Assembly (NCBI RefSeq): GCF_041381155.1
Contig: NC_091139.1
Coordinates: 6,014,383 to 6,078,382, forward strand
DNA: 64,000 nucleotides
Source: Argopecten irradians
Taxonomy: Eukaryota > Mollusca > Bivalvia > Pectinida > Pectinidae
Direction: 5' to 3'
The position numbers and the translations under genes are program-made. The first letter of the stretch is position 1. Each line of letters opens with the position of its first letter. Shown here in pieces: positions 25,297 through 36,771 of this stretch. A model generated the notes under the pieces. That model was given only the letters and a program-made list of their open reading frames with translations, ran no database searches and was not told the DNA's origin.

Positions 25297-26088
25297 CTAA
25301 GTCATGAAGAAGTAGATTGTTAAATTTCCATAATCCCTTTCCTTTTGTAAAATCATTAAACTTGAATAATTAACTGGACTAGAATGATCTGATCTGTACC
25401 CAGGCTCGATATCTGAGTGATTAATACTAGGTAATAAACTTTCAGAGACCAGGAAGAAATCCAAACGTGCCTGCTTTCTAAGGTTCCTTTTTCTCCATGT
25501 ATATCTACGAGTATGTGGATGACTGTCTCTATAAATATCTACTAAGTTAAGCTTCTCCATCAATTCTTCAACCCTCTCCCTAGCCCTTGGATTATTTACC
25601 TGTTTGTAGCTATCATCATAGTCTAGGTCCGAATCAAGTATTAAATTAAAGTCCCCACAAATTATATAATTACCATGGAATTCATTCAAAGTGTCTGATA
25701 TATTGCTATAAAAACCTGGTGAATCTGTGTTTGGACCATAAAGTGTCAGCAAAGTTATTTTTGTGCCCTCTATTTCTAGCTCTAAATAAAGAAAATTACC
25801 AGTCATGTCTTTTTTCTCTCTCAAAATTTTAAAATCAAAATTATTATTGAACAGAATAACCACCCCTCTAGAATTTGACTTATAAGAGCTAAAACAACAT
25901 TCAAAACCCCATTCTGATCTGATAATATTTTCAATGTCTGTAGTAAAATGCGTGTCTTGGAGACAGCATATATTGTACTGTTTACTTTTTAAAAATGTAA
26001 AAACATCTTTTCTTTTATTTTTATCCCCTAACCCTTGACAGTTTGCAGAGATTATTTTGATACCTTCCATAGTACGGTTATATAGCAT
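25297..26088 (-). pseudogene. LINE ORF2 endonuclease domain
   Basis: A 263-codon open stretch begins MEGIKIISANCQGLGDKNKR. It shows the APE-endonuclease landmarks ISANCQGL, CLQDTHF (usually QETH, here with Asp), LYGPNTDS, IICGDFNLI, TWRKRN, RLDFFLVS and the terminal GYRSDHS. It would nick target DNA during target-primed reverse transcription. The frame is lost shortly after SDHS and the protein continues in another frame as a GKGLWKFN linker. The Met at 26088 fits the usual ORF2 start because the endonuclease begins within ten residues. Confidence 0.85.
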
Positions 26089-26089
26089 T

Positions 26090-27780
26090 TAGTAATAGCT
26101 GACCACATTGAATATATTGAAGAAAGAACTGCAAGAACATGAATATGAGACACAAACAAACACAAAAAAACACAGAGATTTAAAACAATACTTTTTGGCA
26201 TAGAAATAGCCTGTATGAACATTCCATTACAAGTCTGGCCATCTCCTTAAACAAATATATTGAAGAAATATATGTTTTTTGTAATTCATAAATTTACCTC
26301 ATGCACAAGAAAAGTGAAAAAAATGATAATAACACATTGATCACAAATCACAAAGTTTTTTGTTGTTCTTTAATATACCTAGTTTACGATAATCTTTCTT
26401 TGTTATTTTATTGCTTTTTTTTCTGATATGCTCGAATGTCGGTGAAGACACCCTCTGAGAGAAATGAGTTAGATTTCGCCGAGACGAAGCACAGGCTCGT
26501 GTTACGTTGATACGGAGAAAACGACAGTTTTTATTTTATACCATGGAATATCAAAGTTATATGCAATGAGAAATTGTACATTACAATCTTTTTTAGATTA
26601 TATCTTTCTACTGCGTATGCATCGTAAAATTCTACTAAGTTGCATGAAAAATCACGATAACTGCAGGTACAGGTACAATGTAGACCTAACGTTATACATG
26701 TACAATGCACAGTCGATGTTGGGAACAGATCCGATTTGATGCATTCAACTCAAATATAAAAAAAATGAATGCTATTGCCGAAACCTTTTGGACTAGAGAT
26801 AGTCTTAAGTCTTCAAAGATCGCCTTTATAATGAATAAGAAAAAAACACGAAAAAATCACGATAGCTACTCGCTATCCAGTGGTACCGCGGTTTCATCGG
26901 TTTTCGACGGCGAAAGACCAAAATAGATTTTTTTACACACAATGTCAAACATATTCAATTCAAATCATTAATTATATGTTTCAGAAGCATGTTAATGATG
27001 TTTTTGTGCAATATTTCATGAATGTCATCTACTAAACGAAGCATTGTATCCACAAACGCTGTAAGATTTACATTGTAGCCTACGTAGGCCTACTGTTTCT
27101 TTTTGTCAAAGTGACGTTTAAATAATGAAATGTTTCAAGATAAAGTAACACTATTATTTGAAACTATGTTAAGCTGTATATGAGTGCAAATTGCCACCAT
27201 AATGCCACAAATGAATGCTTATTCAATCCTTCAAAACGTCAGCTTGCAAGGTCGAATCACCCGGGCTCATACATGTAGATCACTAAAAAGTGACGTCATT
27301 GGAATGTTCGGGATCAAACCGTCAAATTAAGAAATGGTAATCAGAATAAAGAAATTAATCATTTATTTACTCACATCGCAACATTTTCATATCGCAACTG
27401 TTACAGGAAATTCTTATTACTTGGTATCGAGTTCTATGCCTGATTAATCTCGATATTAGTGCTGAAAATATCTGGTTTATTGATATTGTTCCGCTACTTT
27501 TGTTGATTTTGAATTCGCAAATTCGAAGGGCGTCAGAACGCTTGTTTTCAACCGGAATCAACACCGTAGTGATAAAGACCTTCCAAGTGAATTTTTGCAT
27601 CGGGGGGAACAGGGACATAAAAAGTTAATTTTCTCAAAAAGTAAGAAAAATAAAATACATTAATTTTGCTGGAACACTAAAAAATCATTCTGATTTCGGA
27701 ACAGTTAGAGTCATGAATATACCTCTAACAGTATTTTTATTATTATTAGTATATATTATGTAAGTAATTATTAACGTACA
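26090..27780. other. Intergenic DNA, nothing recognised
   Basis: Short open frames (for example 26705-26926 and 27367-27618) have no recognisable domain, and no repeat period could be supported. If the LINE at 21950-26088 had an ORF1, it is not visible here. Confidence 0.4.
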
Positions 27781-27784
27781 GATC

Positions 27785-28080
27785 TCTATCATCACACCGT
27801 TTCAGACAACATCTCATTACGCGTCACGTGATGATCTTTCGGATTGACCAATCAAATTACTACTTCCAAATTTTTTGATAGAGGCAATATAGCTTGCAAG
27901 AGCTGTGCGAATCATTTTCGTGTATGTAGTCATATTGACCAATGAGAACAGAATACATATATGTGTGTACAGTCGTGACGAAGTGTCTTTTTCAGTTGGT
28001 GTACATAGGTGGAGAAAATGCAATCGCACTGAGGAACGCGGAGTATCAAGGAACGTGACTGTAACGGGATGGTGTCAGAT
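27785..28080. repeat. Dispersed repeat, copy 2
   Basis: Resembles 13950-14200 through GACAACATCTCATTACGCGT near 27806 and GGTGGAGAAAATGCAAT near 28010. The short open frames on both strands across this copy have no support as genes. Confidence 0.45.
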
Positions 28081-28559
28081 TCTCTATAGAAACTGAGCGA
28101 TTATAAGAATCTGTATTTTAATATGGTTATAAAAGTAAAAAAAATACAAACAAAAATAAGAATGATAAGTCATTGTCAATATAAATACATAATGAGACTT
28201 CAAAAACATCATGTAGGATAAAACTTTCCAGTAGAGTATATTGATTGAGGTATGTTCATAATTAATGTCAATGTCTGCTTCTGAATCACCATTTGAACCT
28301 TAAACAAGACGAAGCCAGTGTGTTTCATTTCCCATGACTACTACTATACTAATTAAAACACAGCATAAATCCTTGTGTTCTTGTTATGTTATATTTCATG
28401 GAATGTATCCATAACTATAAGTCTATAAGTGACCCGTAGCCGTTTATATTAAGATTTTGGACTGCTGCCCGGTTTATATGTGATCAGTTAAAGTTATATG
28501 TGCCGTAACTGGGCGATAATTTTGACATGCTATTTTTTCATCATTAATTTATTAAAAAC

Positions 28560-28740
28560 CATAAGGTTTGATGAATAAAGCTGTAAAAACCATTCAAATG
28601 GCTTCAGATGACTTATAAACGTTAGTTATAACACAGAAATTTTGTACTGAAAAATTGTTGTTTTTATGCCTTAAATATGTTAAAATGAAAACATGCCTGC
28701 AGAAGTCACTTCATAATTACTAAAAAACATTGTAAAAATG
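28560..28740. repeat. Dispersed repeat, uninterrupted copy of the 17.2-17.5 kb sequence
   Basis: GGTTTGATGAATAAAGCTGT near 28566 and the CCTGCAGAAGTCA block near 28693 match 17233-17515 in order. This copy lacks the palindromic MITE present at 17284-17420. Confidence 0.5.
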
Positions 28741-28964
28741 TGTAATGAAATTGTAGACCACAATTTTGCTTCATGGTCTCACCGTATGTACTCATTTCAC
28801 TTCACTATTAATGTAAATAAATGATTTTTGGCAGTATTGCCAAAATAATTTTCAGCTCTTATTTGTACATGTAAAATTAAAACCTATGCATTGAAAGCAC
28901 TGTAATTTTCAAAAATTCGGTAATTTTTGGTGATGAATAACATATTAAAAACTCATCTTGATTC

Positions 28965-29354
28965 GTGAGTATGAAAAATACGGCTCATATAACTTTAAAG
29001 GTATCAGCACAGCTCGAAGTTTCAAGGCATAAACAATCTCAGAAAACAATTTCAGAAGAGTCTCAAAACACTTCTGTAAGAAATCTGTATTTTGAACAAC
29101 GTACACATATCATTCATAGAAAATATTGGCAATATTCAGAATTTCAAGCTGAATGTATTAATTCCCTCTTTGAAAAAAAAACTTTCTTAAATGCACCAAG
29201 CACCGTTTTCGATGGTAATTATAATATTCTTTTAGGGATGAAAGTACACTGTCCCTTGCTGTACAGCAGCACGTACATATATACAACAGTGGCCATTTCG
29301 ATTTCAACACTTTTTCCACATTCACTCTTAAATTATACCAGCTACAGCTATTAA
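28965..29354 (+). other. Unrecognised 129-codon open frame
   Basis: An open frame starting MSMKNTAHITLKVSAQLEVS runs 129 codons without any domain, signal or repeat that I recognise. It lacks nearby splice evidence or a promoter. It may be chance in AT-rich DNA, or part of an old repeat. It is listed only because of its length. Confidence 0.15.
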
Positions 29355-29377
29355 AGAATAGTTAGAGTATATTCCTG

Positions 29378-29518
29378 TAAATCCCAACTTCGCTAGCTAA
29401 GGGTATAAGCCGATACTCTACTTTTAAATCCCAACTTCGCTAGCCAAGGGTATAAGCCGATATTCTACTTTTAAAAGTAGAGTATCGGCTTCTACCCTTG
29501 GCTAGCGAAGTTGGTAAA
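29378..29518. repeat. Foldback element with a duplicated arm
   Basis: AACTTCGCTAGCCAAGGGTA followed by TAAGCCGATA and TCTACTTTT (29431-29471) is followed directly by its near-perfect inverse (29472-29514). A second direct copy of the left arm lies at 29385-29425. The result is two direct units and one inverted unit of about 46 bp, able to form a long hairpin or alternative cruciforms. Confidence 0.85.
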
Positions 29519-29879
29519 TCCAATGGACATAATTCACGTATTCACAATCCAGTTTGATTTAAATACTTTATTTTGGCCAGTTTCTTTCAGGGGAAGCAAA
29601 GCTGATGTTTGTTTTACCCAATTCATTGCGTGAGCATTTTTTCATTTTGTTTTACACACAATACAATGAGGCAAGATTATAAAATTTATTGTTTTATTAC
29701 AACTGAAACATCCATCTAATTCAAAAGCAATTAAATCCTACCATGAGATGTACAAATTAAACCCTACAACCTAAACTATGAATAAATAACCTAACATGTG
29801 ACTTCTTTGGAGTTACTCGTATGACTGCAAACATACTAGTTATATAGGTAGACTTCTACCCTTATTTTAATTTGTTAAT

Positions 29880-30225
29880 TAACCTTATTTACCAGGGATG
29901 ACCCAGTTTATCAGTTTATCCTTTAGAAATATTGCAGGTAGACTTCTACCATGAATTTGGGGTGACCTTAATTACCATGGGCAGACCCATCTGGTATCAA
30001 GTCAATTTTCCTACTGGGGACCTTATTTACCGGGGGCGTCACCACCGGTATCAGGTTATGAATTTTTTCTACCAGGGACAATTAACCTTATTTACCAGGG
30101 GTAACACCTCAGCCAGTATCAAGTTAAATCCTCTGGTTTAATTGATAGATCTTATATACAGGTATAACTTTTATTCCTTTATTCCAGGGACAACCTTATT
30201 TACCAGGGGTACAACTTCAACCGGT
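29880..30225. repeat. Degenerate minisatellite of ACCTTATTTACCAGGGG type
   Basis: CCTTATTTACC with CAGGG or GGGGG occurs near 29882, 30012, 30089 and 30193, interleaved with variants of CACCTCAACCGGTATCAAG. Units are about 60-75 bp and imperfect. One more unit appears at about 30851-30893 inside the following duplication. Confidence 0.65.
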
Positions 30226-31757
30226 AACTGACCAGAGCCTAGCTACTAAGTACCTGGTATTCCCGTCTCCTAAAGTCTTGCCCAATCCTTATAGACTGCC
30301 TGGTCATGTGACTAATCAGCTAGATCCTCTAAACCCTTTATAATCTAAACTATGCACACGCCCCCACCCTGACCCCCACCCCACATGCATGACTCCACTC
30401 CCTTTCTACCATCACTGCCCTTCCTTGTCCAGACCCTATAGAAATTAATTATAGCCCCAGGCTGAATAACATTCCCCTGTAAACTCTCCTGTCCAGAACA
30501 TACTAATGACATCATCCCTGACTGTTTTGATCTCAAATAAACCTCCTGTCAAACTCTCCTAACTAAACAAAGCTATGTCTTATCTGACACCCTCATCCAA
30601 TTCTATTTTCCGACCCCCTCCTCTTCCCCATGTGTCTGCATTAATGCCCTGATTACAACATAAGGCAAACATGTACAGTACAACATGTAAATCACAAGTT
30701 ACAGAACAAATATTAATATAGGTGAAAAGTATATATTGTATTGTATATCAACAAAAATTAAACAAATTTACATTTTGTCAGATATGCAAGAAAACACTAA
30801 CTCTGGTTTAATTGATAGATCTTATATATAGGTATAACTTTTATTTTAGGGACAATCTTATTTACCAGGGGTACCACCTCAACCGGTATCAAGTTTAAAT
30901 CCTCTGAGTACCTTTTCATTTCAGAAAATTATTTAATTGATCTATCAATTATCTTAATTGGGGGTAAAATTGTTGTTTGCAACCATTTGATTGCCTTGTA
31001 ACCAGTTGTTTGTAATTCTTAAGTAACTCCAAACATATTAACATATGTTAATTAGTATCTTCAGAAAACATATTACAATAAAATATAATCAAAGGTAAGT
31101 AATCTACAAAACAACATACATTATAGGAGCAGACATTGGGGTGGTGGAAGTGCTGGTAGACTCTGTTCAAAGAATTATGAAACTGACCAGAGCCTAGCTA
31201 CTAAGTACCTGGTATTCCCGTCTCCTAAAGTCTTTCCCAATCCTTATAGACTGACTGGTCATGTGACTAATCAGCTAGATCCTCTAAACCCTTTATAATC
31301 TAAACTATACACACGCCCCCACCCTGACCCCCCACCCCACATGCATGACTCCACTCCCTTTCTACCATCACTGCCCTTCCTTGTCCAGACCCTATAGAAA
31401 TTAATTATAGCCCCAGGCTGAATAACATTCCCCTGTAAACTCTCCTGTCCAGAACATACTAATGACATCATCCCTGACTGTTTTGATCTCAAATAAACCT
31501 CCTGTCAAACTCTCCTAACTAAACAAAGCTATGTCTTATCTGACACCCTCATCCAATTCTATTTTCCGACCCCCTCCTCTTCCCCATGTGTCTGCATTAA
31601 TGCCCTGATTACAACATAAGGCAAACATGTACAGTACAACATGTAAATCACAAGTTATAGAACAAATATTAATATAGGTGAAAAAGTATATATTGTATTG
31701 TGTATCAACAAAAATTAAACAAATTTACATTTTGTCAGATATGCAAGAAAACACTTT
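30131..31757. repeat. Tandem segmental duplication with a 290-bp difference
   Basis: The 575-bp segment beginning ACTGACCAGAGCCTAGCTAC recurs nearly unchanged at about 30224-30796 and 31181-31757 (offset 956). Each is preceded by CTCTGGTTTAATTGATAGAT (30131 and 30802). The second unit contains about 290 bp (30890-31180) missing from the first. The few substitutions indicate a recent event. Minus-strand open frames at 30345-30536 and 31271-31492 are copies of each other and not credible genes. Confidence 0.88.
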
Positions 31758-32033
31758 ATTACACATTGCAAATCCCTTTTAGTTTCTAGATACAAAGTAT
31801 CACTTAATCATGTAATCACCAGTATAGACGTTATCCTGGTAGAACAAGGCTATGTCCATCCTTTAAGACATTTTAGAAATGAACAATTTTCGTTATTGAG
31901 GGATGCACTAAGGGTATTTCAACTTACTAGGTTTGTATGTGATGAATACATTGGTATTGTTAACTGCACGTATAAACATGTGAGTGAAAATGTCCATGCT
32001 TCACATGTTACTGGCATGACATGTGATAAATAG
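31719..32033 (+). other. Unrecognised open stretch without a start codon
   Basis: 105 codons are open up to TAG at 32031, including the segments LNHVITSIDVILVEQGYVHP, FSLLRDALRVFQLTRFVCDE and HVSENVHASHVTGMTCDK. There is no early Met. TTTTGTCAG precedes ATATGC at 31739, a possible but weak splice acceptor. Its left end coincides with the end of the 956-bp duplication. It could be a lost exon or an old coding repeat; no family was recognised. Confidence 0.2.
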
Positions 32034-32044
32034 AATGCACATAC

Positions 32045-33243
32045 CTGCTTTATTTTTTTGTAATTCTTTTATTTTTCCAAAGTGTCATTTCATCAACACA
32101 GTAAATAAATATATGATATTTACACGCAATCATACATACTTCCTCACCATTATTTTCAATTCTGTAATCATTACTACACTTTTAATTCAATTTACTCACT
32201 GTGACATTCTCTCTCTCAATCATACTGGGTTTAAGATAAAAACAAAAAAAAAAAAAAACAAAAAACAGAAAAAAAGACCATAGAAGATATGTATATAAAA
32301 TAGTTTGAAAAATATTTGGGGAAAAAACAGGAAAGAAAAAAATATATAAAGAGTTGTATTTATATATATATGGTGCATTTATATATTATGAGGACAAGGA
32401 TATATACAAAAAGAGCATCCATTCCAAGACACATACATACACTCACACAAACTTTCATTATCTTACACACCAAACACACATTAACACAGAGAAGAAGCAG
32501 AAGAGGAAAAGAAGAAGATGTGAGATGAAAAAAAGAACTACAAGTGTAGGATTATTTCTTTAAGCTAAAATTAATTAAAAAAAGTTGTGAAATTATTGAG
32601 AAACTGGATGGTAGGTAAAGTAACAGTATGTTTATTATAAAACCATATATAACTATATTTTAGAAGCAAATATTATTATTTCCTTCTATTCATAATTAAA
32701 CTGTATTAATTATATATGTTGCCATGTCGGAAACTGGGGTTTACACAAGAATTTTATTTAAATTTCATGAAAAAAAATTGCATGTACACATTCGAATGGG
32801 GAAACTATTTATTTCTTCTATATACACACATTGCCTTCAAATGCTTACAATCTGTATTAATTTATTCCATTTTTTCCATTCAGCTAAGAATTTAGTTTTT
32901 TTCTTTCTCCGTTTTGTTATTGACGCTATATTTTTGAACTTTATAATGATCATAAATGCAATATAGTAGAGAATTAATATTTAATGATTTGTGTTGGCAT
33001 CTACATCCGTAGAATCATATATGTATTAATGAATTGCATAAAATCATTTAGATATCCAAAAAACATGTTTTTTAATTCAGTCTAAATGGAATAAATAAAG
33101 CATACAATAATCTGTCAAATCGTTCGAGAAGGTTTTGAACTTGATCACATTCCCAAAACAAATGTATAATAGATTCCCTCTCTGAGTTACACAGATTACA
33201 AAAAATATTGTTTAGCAATTTAACAGAAAGGAGTCTGCTAAGG
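32045..33243 (-). mobile_element. 5'-truncated Tx1/L1-type LINE tail
   Basis: On the minus strand, FCNLCNSERESIIHLFWEC and LLYALFIPFRLN (about 33200-33080) match the C-terminal zinc region of the LINE at 21950-26088. More decayed terminal helices follow, then a long A-rich 3' UTR. The 3' end reads GGAAAAATAAAAG (about 32060-32072), as in the larger copy. The break at about 33243 abuts the duplicated NXPE promoter sequence, so either the LINE inserted at, or the duplication broke at, this point. Confidence 0.75.
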
Positions 33244-34125
33244 TATAAGGCAACATATGCCCCGCCTTTCAGTCGCCGCGATAGCCAATGAGAGGTCTTG
33301 TTACTTAATCCGCTGGGTACCTCACAGCATCATACAATGAAAGCGACATTATCAACACCTGTTGTATTTTGACAGTAAACGGTGTTTTCATTACATGACT
33401 ACACAAATAATTGTTATATCCATACAAGACGTGCGAAATTGACATGTTGAAAACGTTATAACTTTAATGCTTGGATTTACCCAAGCTCAACGACATTTAT
33501 TTATCTATGATAAATTTTCAAATATATTCTATACAGTCGGAAATTGCTTACTTTAGAAAGTATGCTTTTAAATATGGTTTGCGAATGATTTCATGTTTAC
33601 TTTGTTAAAGGGCCCTACATATAGTTATACCACGGTCATTTAAAGTATATTGTTTCTGTACTCGGTATTTAAAGTTGTGCCTATATACAAGGGATACTAT
33701 GGGCGTTAACGTCCGATGGTTCTTTCAATTGATTATATTATGTTTTGTTTCAACATCTTTCATCTTCATTTTCTCAAATATGTCTAGATCTAAACGGTTT
33801 GTATTTAACATATTTCTCTTTCTTACCAATTTACCTTTTTTTACTTTTTACTCAATAGTTTCTGCAATCAAACTAATTCTGAAAAATCTCAAATGTGATG
33901 TCTAATTGTATCTGAAAATTCGACTGACGAAGTGAATTATTGATTCATAGTTGTCCATTATTGATGAGTATTATCAACTTTAATGAATATGAACTCGCAA
34001 TTGACAAGATATCAAGTTATGTTTTAATTGGGATTTCTTTAAACATAACTGGAAGCTTGGTAATGCTACAAATTGATAAATATATTATTTTTTACATGAT
34101 ACACACACTAAGCTATACCATTTGA
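33244..34125 (+). pseudogene. Truncated NXPE-like gene fragment: promoter, exon 1, intron 1
   Basis: This segment is a close copy of 46835-47640 at the 5' end of NXPE-A. It keeps the TATA-like TATTTAAA (33666-33673) and exon 1 (33699-33796, 98 nt, MGVNVRWFFQLIILCFVSTS..., one residue different from NXPE-A). It also keeps the donor CG|GTTTGT and most of intron 1. The exon 2 acceptor is lost (ACAG became ACAT near 34098), and only about 27 nt of exon 2 remain before the 32-bp satellite begins. It cannot make an NXPE protein but may still carry a promoter. Copying was recent, judging by the near identity. Confidence 0.85.
33666..33673 (+). promoter_or_regulatory. Candidate TATA box of the truncated NXPE copy
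   Basis: TATTTAAA lies 26 nt before the ATG at 33699; in the intact paralogue NXPE-A the same motif lies 51 nt before its ATG because of a small insertion. Conserved surroundings support a shared core promoter. Confidence 0.4.
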
Positions 34126-36408
34126 TACTATCCAGATAATAACTTGTACGTACAAGATACTATCCAGATAATAACTTGTACGTACAAGATACTATCCAGA
34201 TAATAACTTGTACGTACAAGATACTAACTTGAACGTACAAGATAATAACTTGTACGTACAAGACACTATCCATATAACAACTTGTAAGTACCAGATACTA
34301 TCCATATAATAACTTGTACGTACAAGACACTATCCAGATAATAACTTGTACGTACAAGACACTATCCAGATAATAACTTGTACGTACAAGACACTATCCA
34401 GATAATAACTTGTACGTACAAGACACTATCCAGATAATAACTTGTACGTACAAGACACTATCCAGATAATAACTTGTACGTACAAGATACTAACTTGAAC
34501 GTACAAGATAATAACTTTTACGTACAAGATACTATCCAGATAATAACTTGTACGTACAAGACACTATCCAGATAATAACTTGTACGTACAAGACACTATC
34601 CAGATAATAACTTGTACGTACAAGATACTATCCAGATAATAACTTGTACGTACAAGACACTATCCAGATAATAACTTGTACGTACAAGACACTATCCAGA
34701 TAATAACTTGTACGTACAAGACACTATCCAGATAATAACTTGTACGTACAAGACACTATCCAGATAATAACTTGTACGTACAAAACTATCCAGATACGTA
34801 AAAACTTGTACGTACCAAGAACTATCCAGATAATAACTTGTACGTACAAGAACTATCCAGATAATAACTTGTACGTACAAGATACTATCCAGATAATAAC
34901 TTGTACGTACAAGAACTATCCAGATAATAACTTGTACGTACAAGATACTATCCAGATAATAACTTGTACGTACAAGATACTATCCAGATAATAACTTGTA
35001 CGTACAAGATACTATCCAGATATAACAACTTTGTACAAGTACTATCAGATAAAACTATCCAGATATCATATAACAACTTGTAAGTACAAGATACTATCCA
35101 GATAATAACTTGTACGTACAAGATACTATCCAGATAATAACTTGTACGTACAAGACACTATCCAGATAATAACTTGTAAGTACCAGATACTATCCAGATA
35201 AAAACTTGTACGTACAAGATACTATCCAGATAATAATTTGTACGTACAAGATACTATCCAGATAATAACTTGTACGTACAAGACACTATCCAGATAATAA
35301 CTTGTACGTACAAGATACTATCCAGATAATAACTTGTACGTACAAGATACTATCCATATAACAACTTGTACGTACAAGATACTATCCATATAACAACTTG
35401 TAAGTACAAGATACTATCCATATAACAACTTGTACGTACAAGATACTATCCAGATAATAACTTGTACGTACAAGATACTATCCATATCATAACTTGTACG
35501 TACAAGATACTATCCAGATAATCACTTCTACGTACAAGACACTATCCATATAACAACTTGTACGTACACGATACTATCCAGATAATAACTTGTACGTACA
35601 AGACACTATCCATATCATAACTTCTACGTACAAGATACTATCCATATAATCACTTCTACGTACAAGATACTATCCATATCATAACTTGTACGTACAAGAT
35701 ACTATCCAGATAATCACTTCTACGTACAAGATACTATCCAGATAATAACTTGTAAGTACAAGATACTATCCATATAACAACTTGTACGTACAAGATACTA
35801 TCCATATAATAACTTGTAAGTACAAGATACTATCCAGATAATCACTTCTACGTACAAGATACTATCCAGATAATAACTTGTACGTACAAGATACTATCCA
35901 TATAATAACTTGTACGTACAAGACACTATCCATATAATAACTTGTACGTACAAGACACTATCCATATAACAACTTGTACGTACAAGATACTATCCAGATA
36001 ATAACTTGTACGTACAAGATACTATCCAGATAATAACTTGTACGTACAAGATACTATCCAGATAATAACTTGTACGTACAAGATACTATCCATATAATAA
36101 CTTGTACGTACAAGATACTATCCAGATATAATTTGTACGTACAAGATACTATCCAGATAATAACTTCTACGTACAAGATACTATCCATATCATAACTTGT
36201 ACGTACAAGATATTATCCATATAATAACTTGTACGTACAAGATACTATCCAGATAATAACTTGTACGTACAAGATACTAACTTGAACGTACAAGATAATA
36301 ACTTGTACGTACAAGATACTATCCAGATAATAACTTGTACATACAAGATACTACCTTGAACGTACAAGATAATAACTTGTACGTACAAGATACTATCCAG
36401 ATTGACGG
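34125..36408. repeat. 32-bp satellite array with a palindromic core
   Basis: About 70 copies of a 32-bp unit made of TACTATCCAGATAATAA plus the perfect palindrome CTTGTACGTACAAG and GA. Variants include CCATATAAC in place of CCAGATAATAA, CTTCTACGTAC and GTAAGTAC. A 26-bp form lacking the TATCCAG part occurs near 34220, 34485, 36275 and 36350. Long mirrored open frames on both strands are artefacts of three units making 96 bp. A short relic of the same satellite lies in intron 1 of NXPE-D (43611-43722). Confidence 0.95.
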
Positions 36409-36640
36409 CTATATTTACTCCTAGTTTTGAAATTTCTGTCGTCAACTACACAAAAAGTTCCCCAGGAGGTCGTTGATTCCGTCTCAATTATTAGCCTATA
36501 GCTTCTGACTGTATATATTTTAAAAAAGTAAGTTGAAAAAAATATTTTATACGATTCTGTTTACGTTTATATATTGATGCATGTTACTCGTAAATGGCAA
36601 ATTAATCAAAATATAGACGTTATGACGTCATTTTTCAACA
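36404..36640 (-). pseudogene. Truncated NXPE-D-like 5' end (promoter and start region)
   Basis: The sequence from ATTGACGGCTATATTTACTC to about 36640 matches 44952-45180, the start-codon and upstream region of NXPE-D, with shared blocks such as GGAGGTCGTTGA, ATATTTTATACGATTCTGTT and ACTCGTAAATGGCAAAT. Read on the minus strand, the start codon is altered and only about ten coding bases remain before the 32-bp satellite. It is the partner of the NXPE-A-like fragment on the other side of the array. Confidence 0.8.
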
Positions 36641-36771
36641 GATAGTTTTTAATCCCTCGATTGGTAGGTTGTAGGTGATGTTTGTGTTCCAATAGGGCAT
36701 TTTTTGAAAGATCGTGCAGTTGCCGTGTTACCAAATTGAAGGTTCACATACTGGTTGTAAATTTATGATTA

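Larger units (their letters stand above)
21950..26088 (-). mobile_element. Tx1/L1-type LINE, nearly full ORF2, inactivated
   Basis: The minus strand carries a complete ORF2 in order: APE endonuclease (26088 to about 25380), linker starting with GKGLWKFNN (about 25330), and reverse transcriptase with RPISLLNVIYK, IIDFEKAFDSVDW and SQYADDTSLIL (about 24460-23940). Then come a thumb-like region with NFLWNGK and FWKDVLKAW and a C-terminal zinc motif CSLCNDEIETIEHAFWNC (about 22690-22640). The 3' end (about 21955-21975) reads GGAAAAATAAAAG on the minus strand, shared with the LINE tail at 32045-33243. At least six frame changes are visible, near 25370, 25000, 24480, 24325, 24126 (in a T run) and 23300. 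The few in-frame stops otherwise suggest a fairly young loss. No ORF1 was found to the right of 26088. Confidence 0.9.

Noticed and set aside
30345-31492. Two similar minus-strand frames beginning MRSKQSGMMSLVCSGQ
   Set aside because: They are two copies of one duplicated non-coding segment and diverge at the C-terminus by a frame change.
34692-34991. Mirrored repetitive open frames in the 32-bp array
   Set aside because: Three 32-bp units make 96 bp, so any stop-free phase repeats; no evidence of coding.
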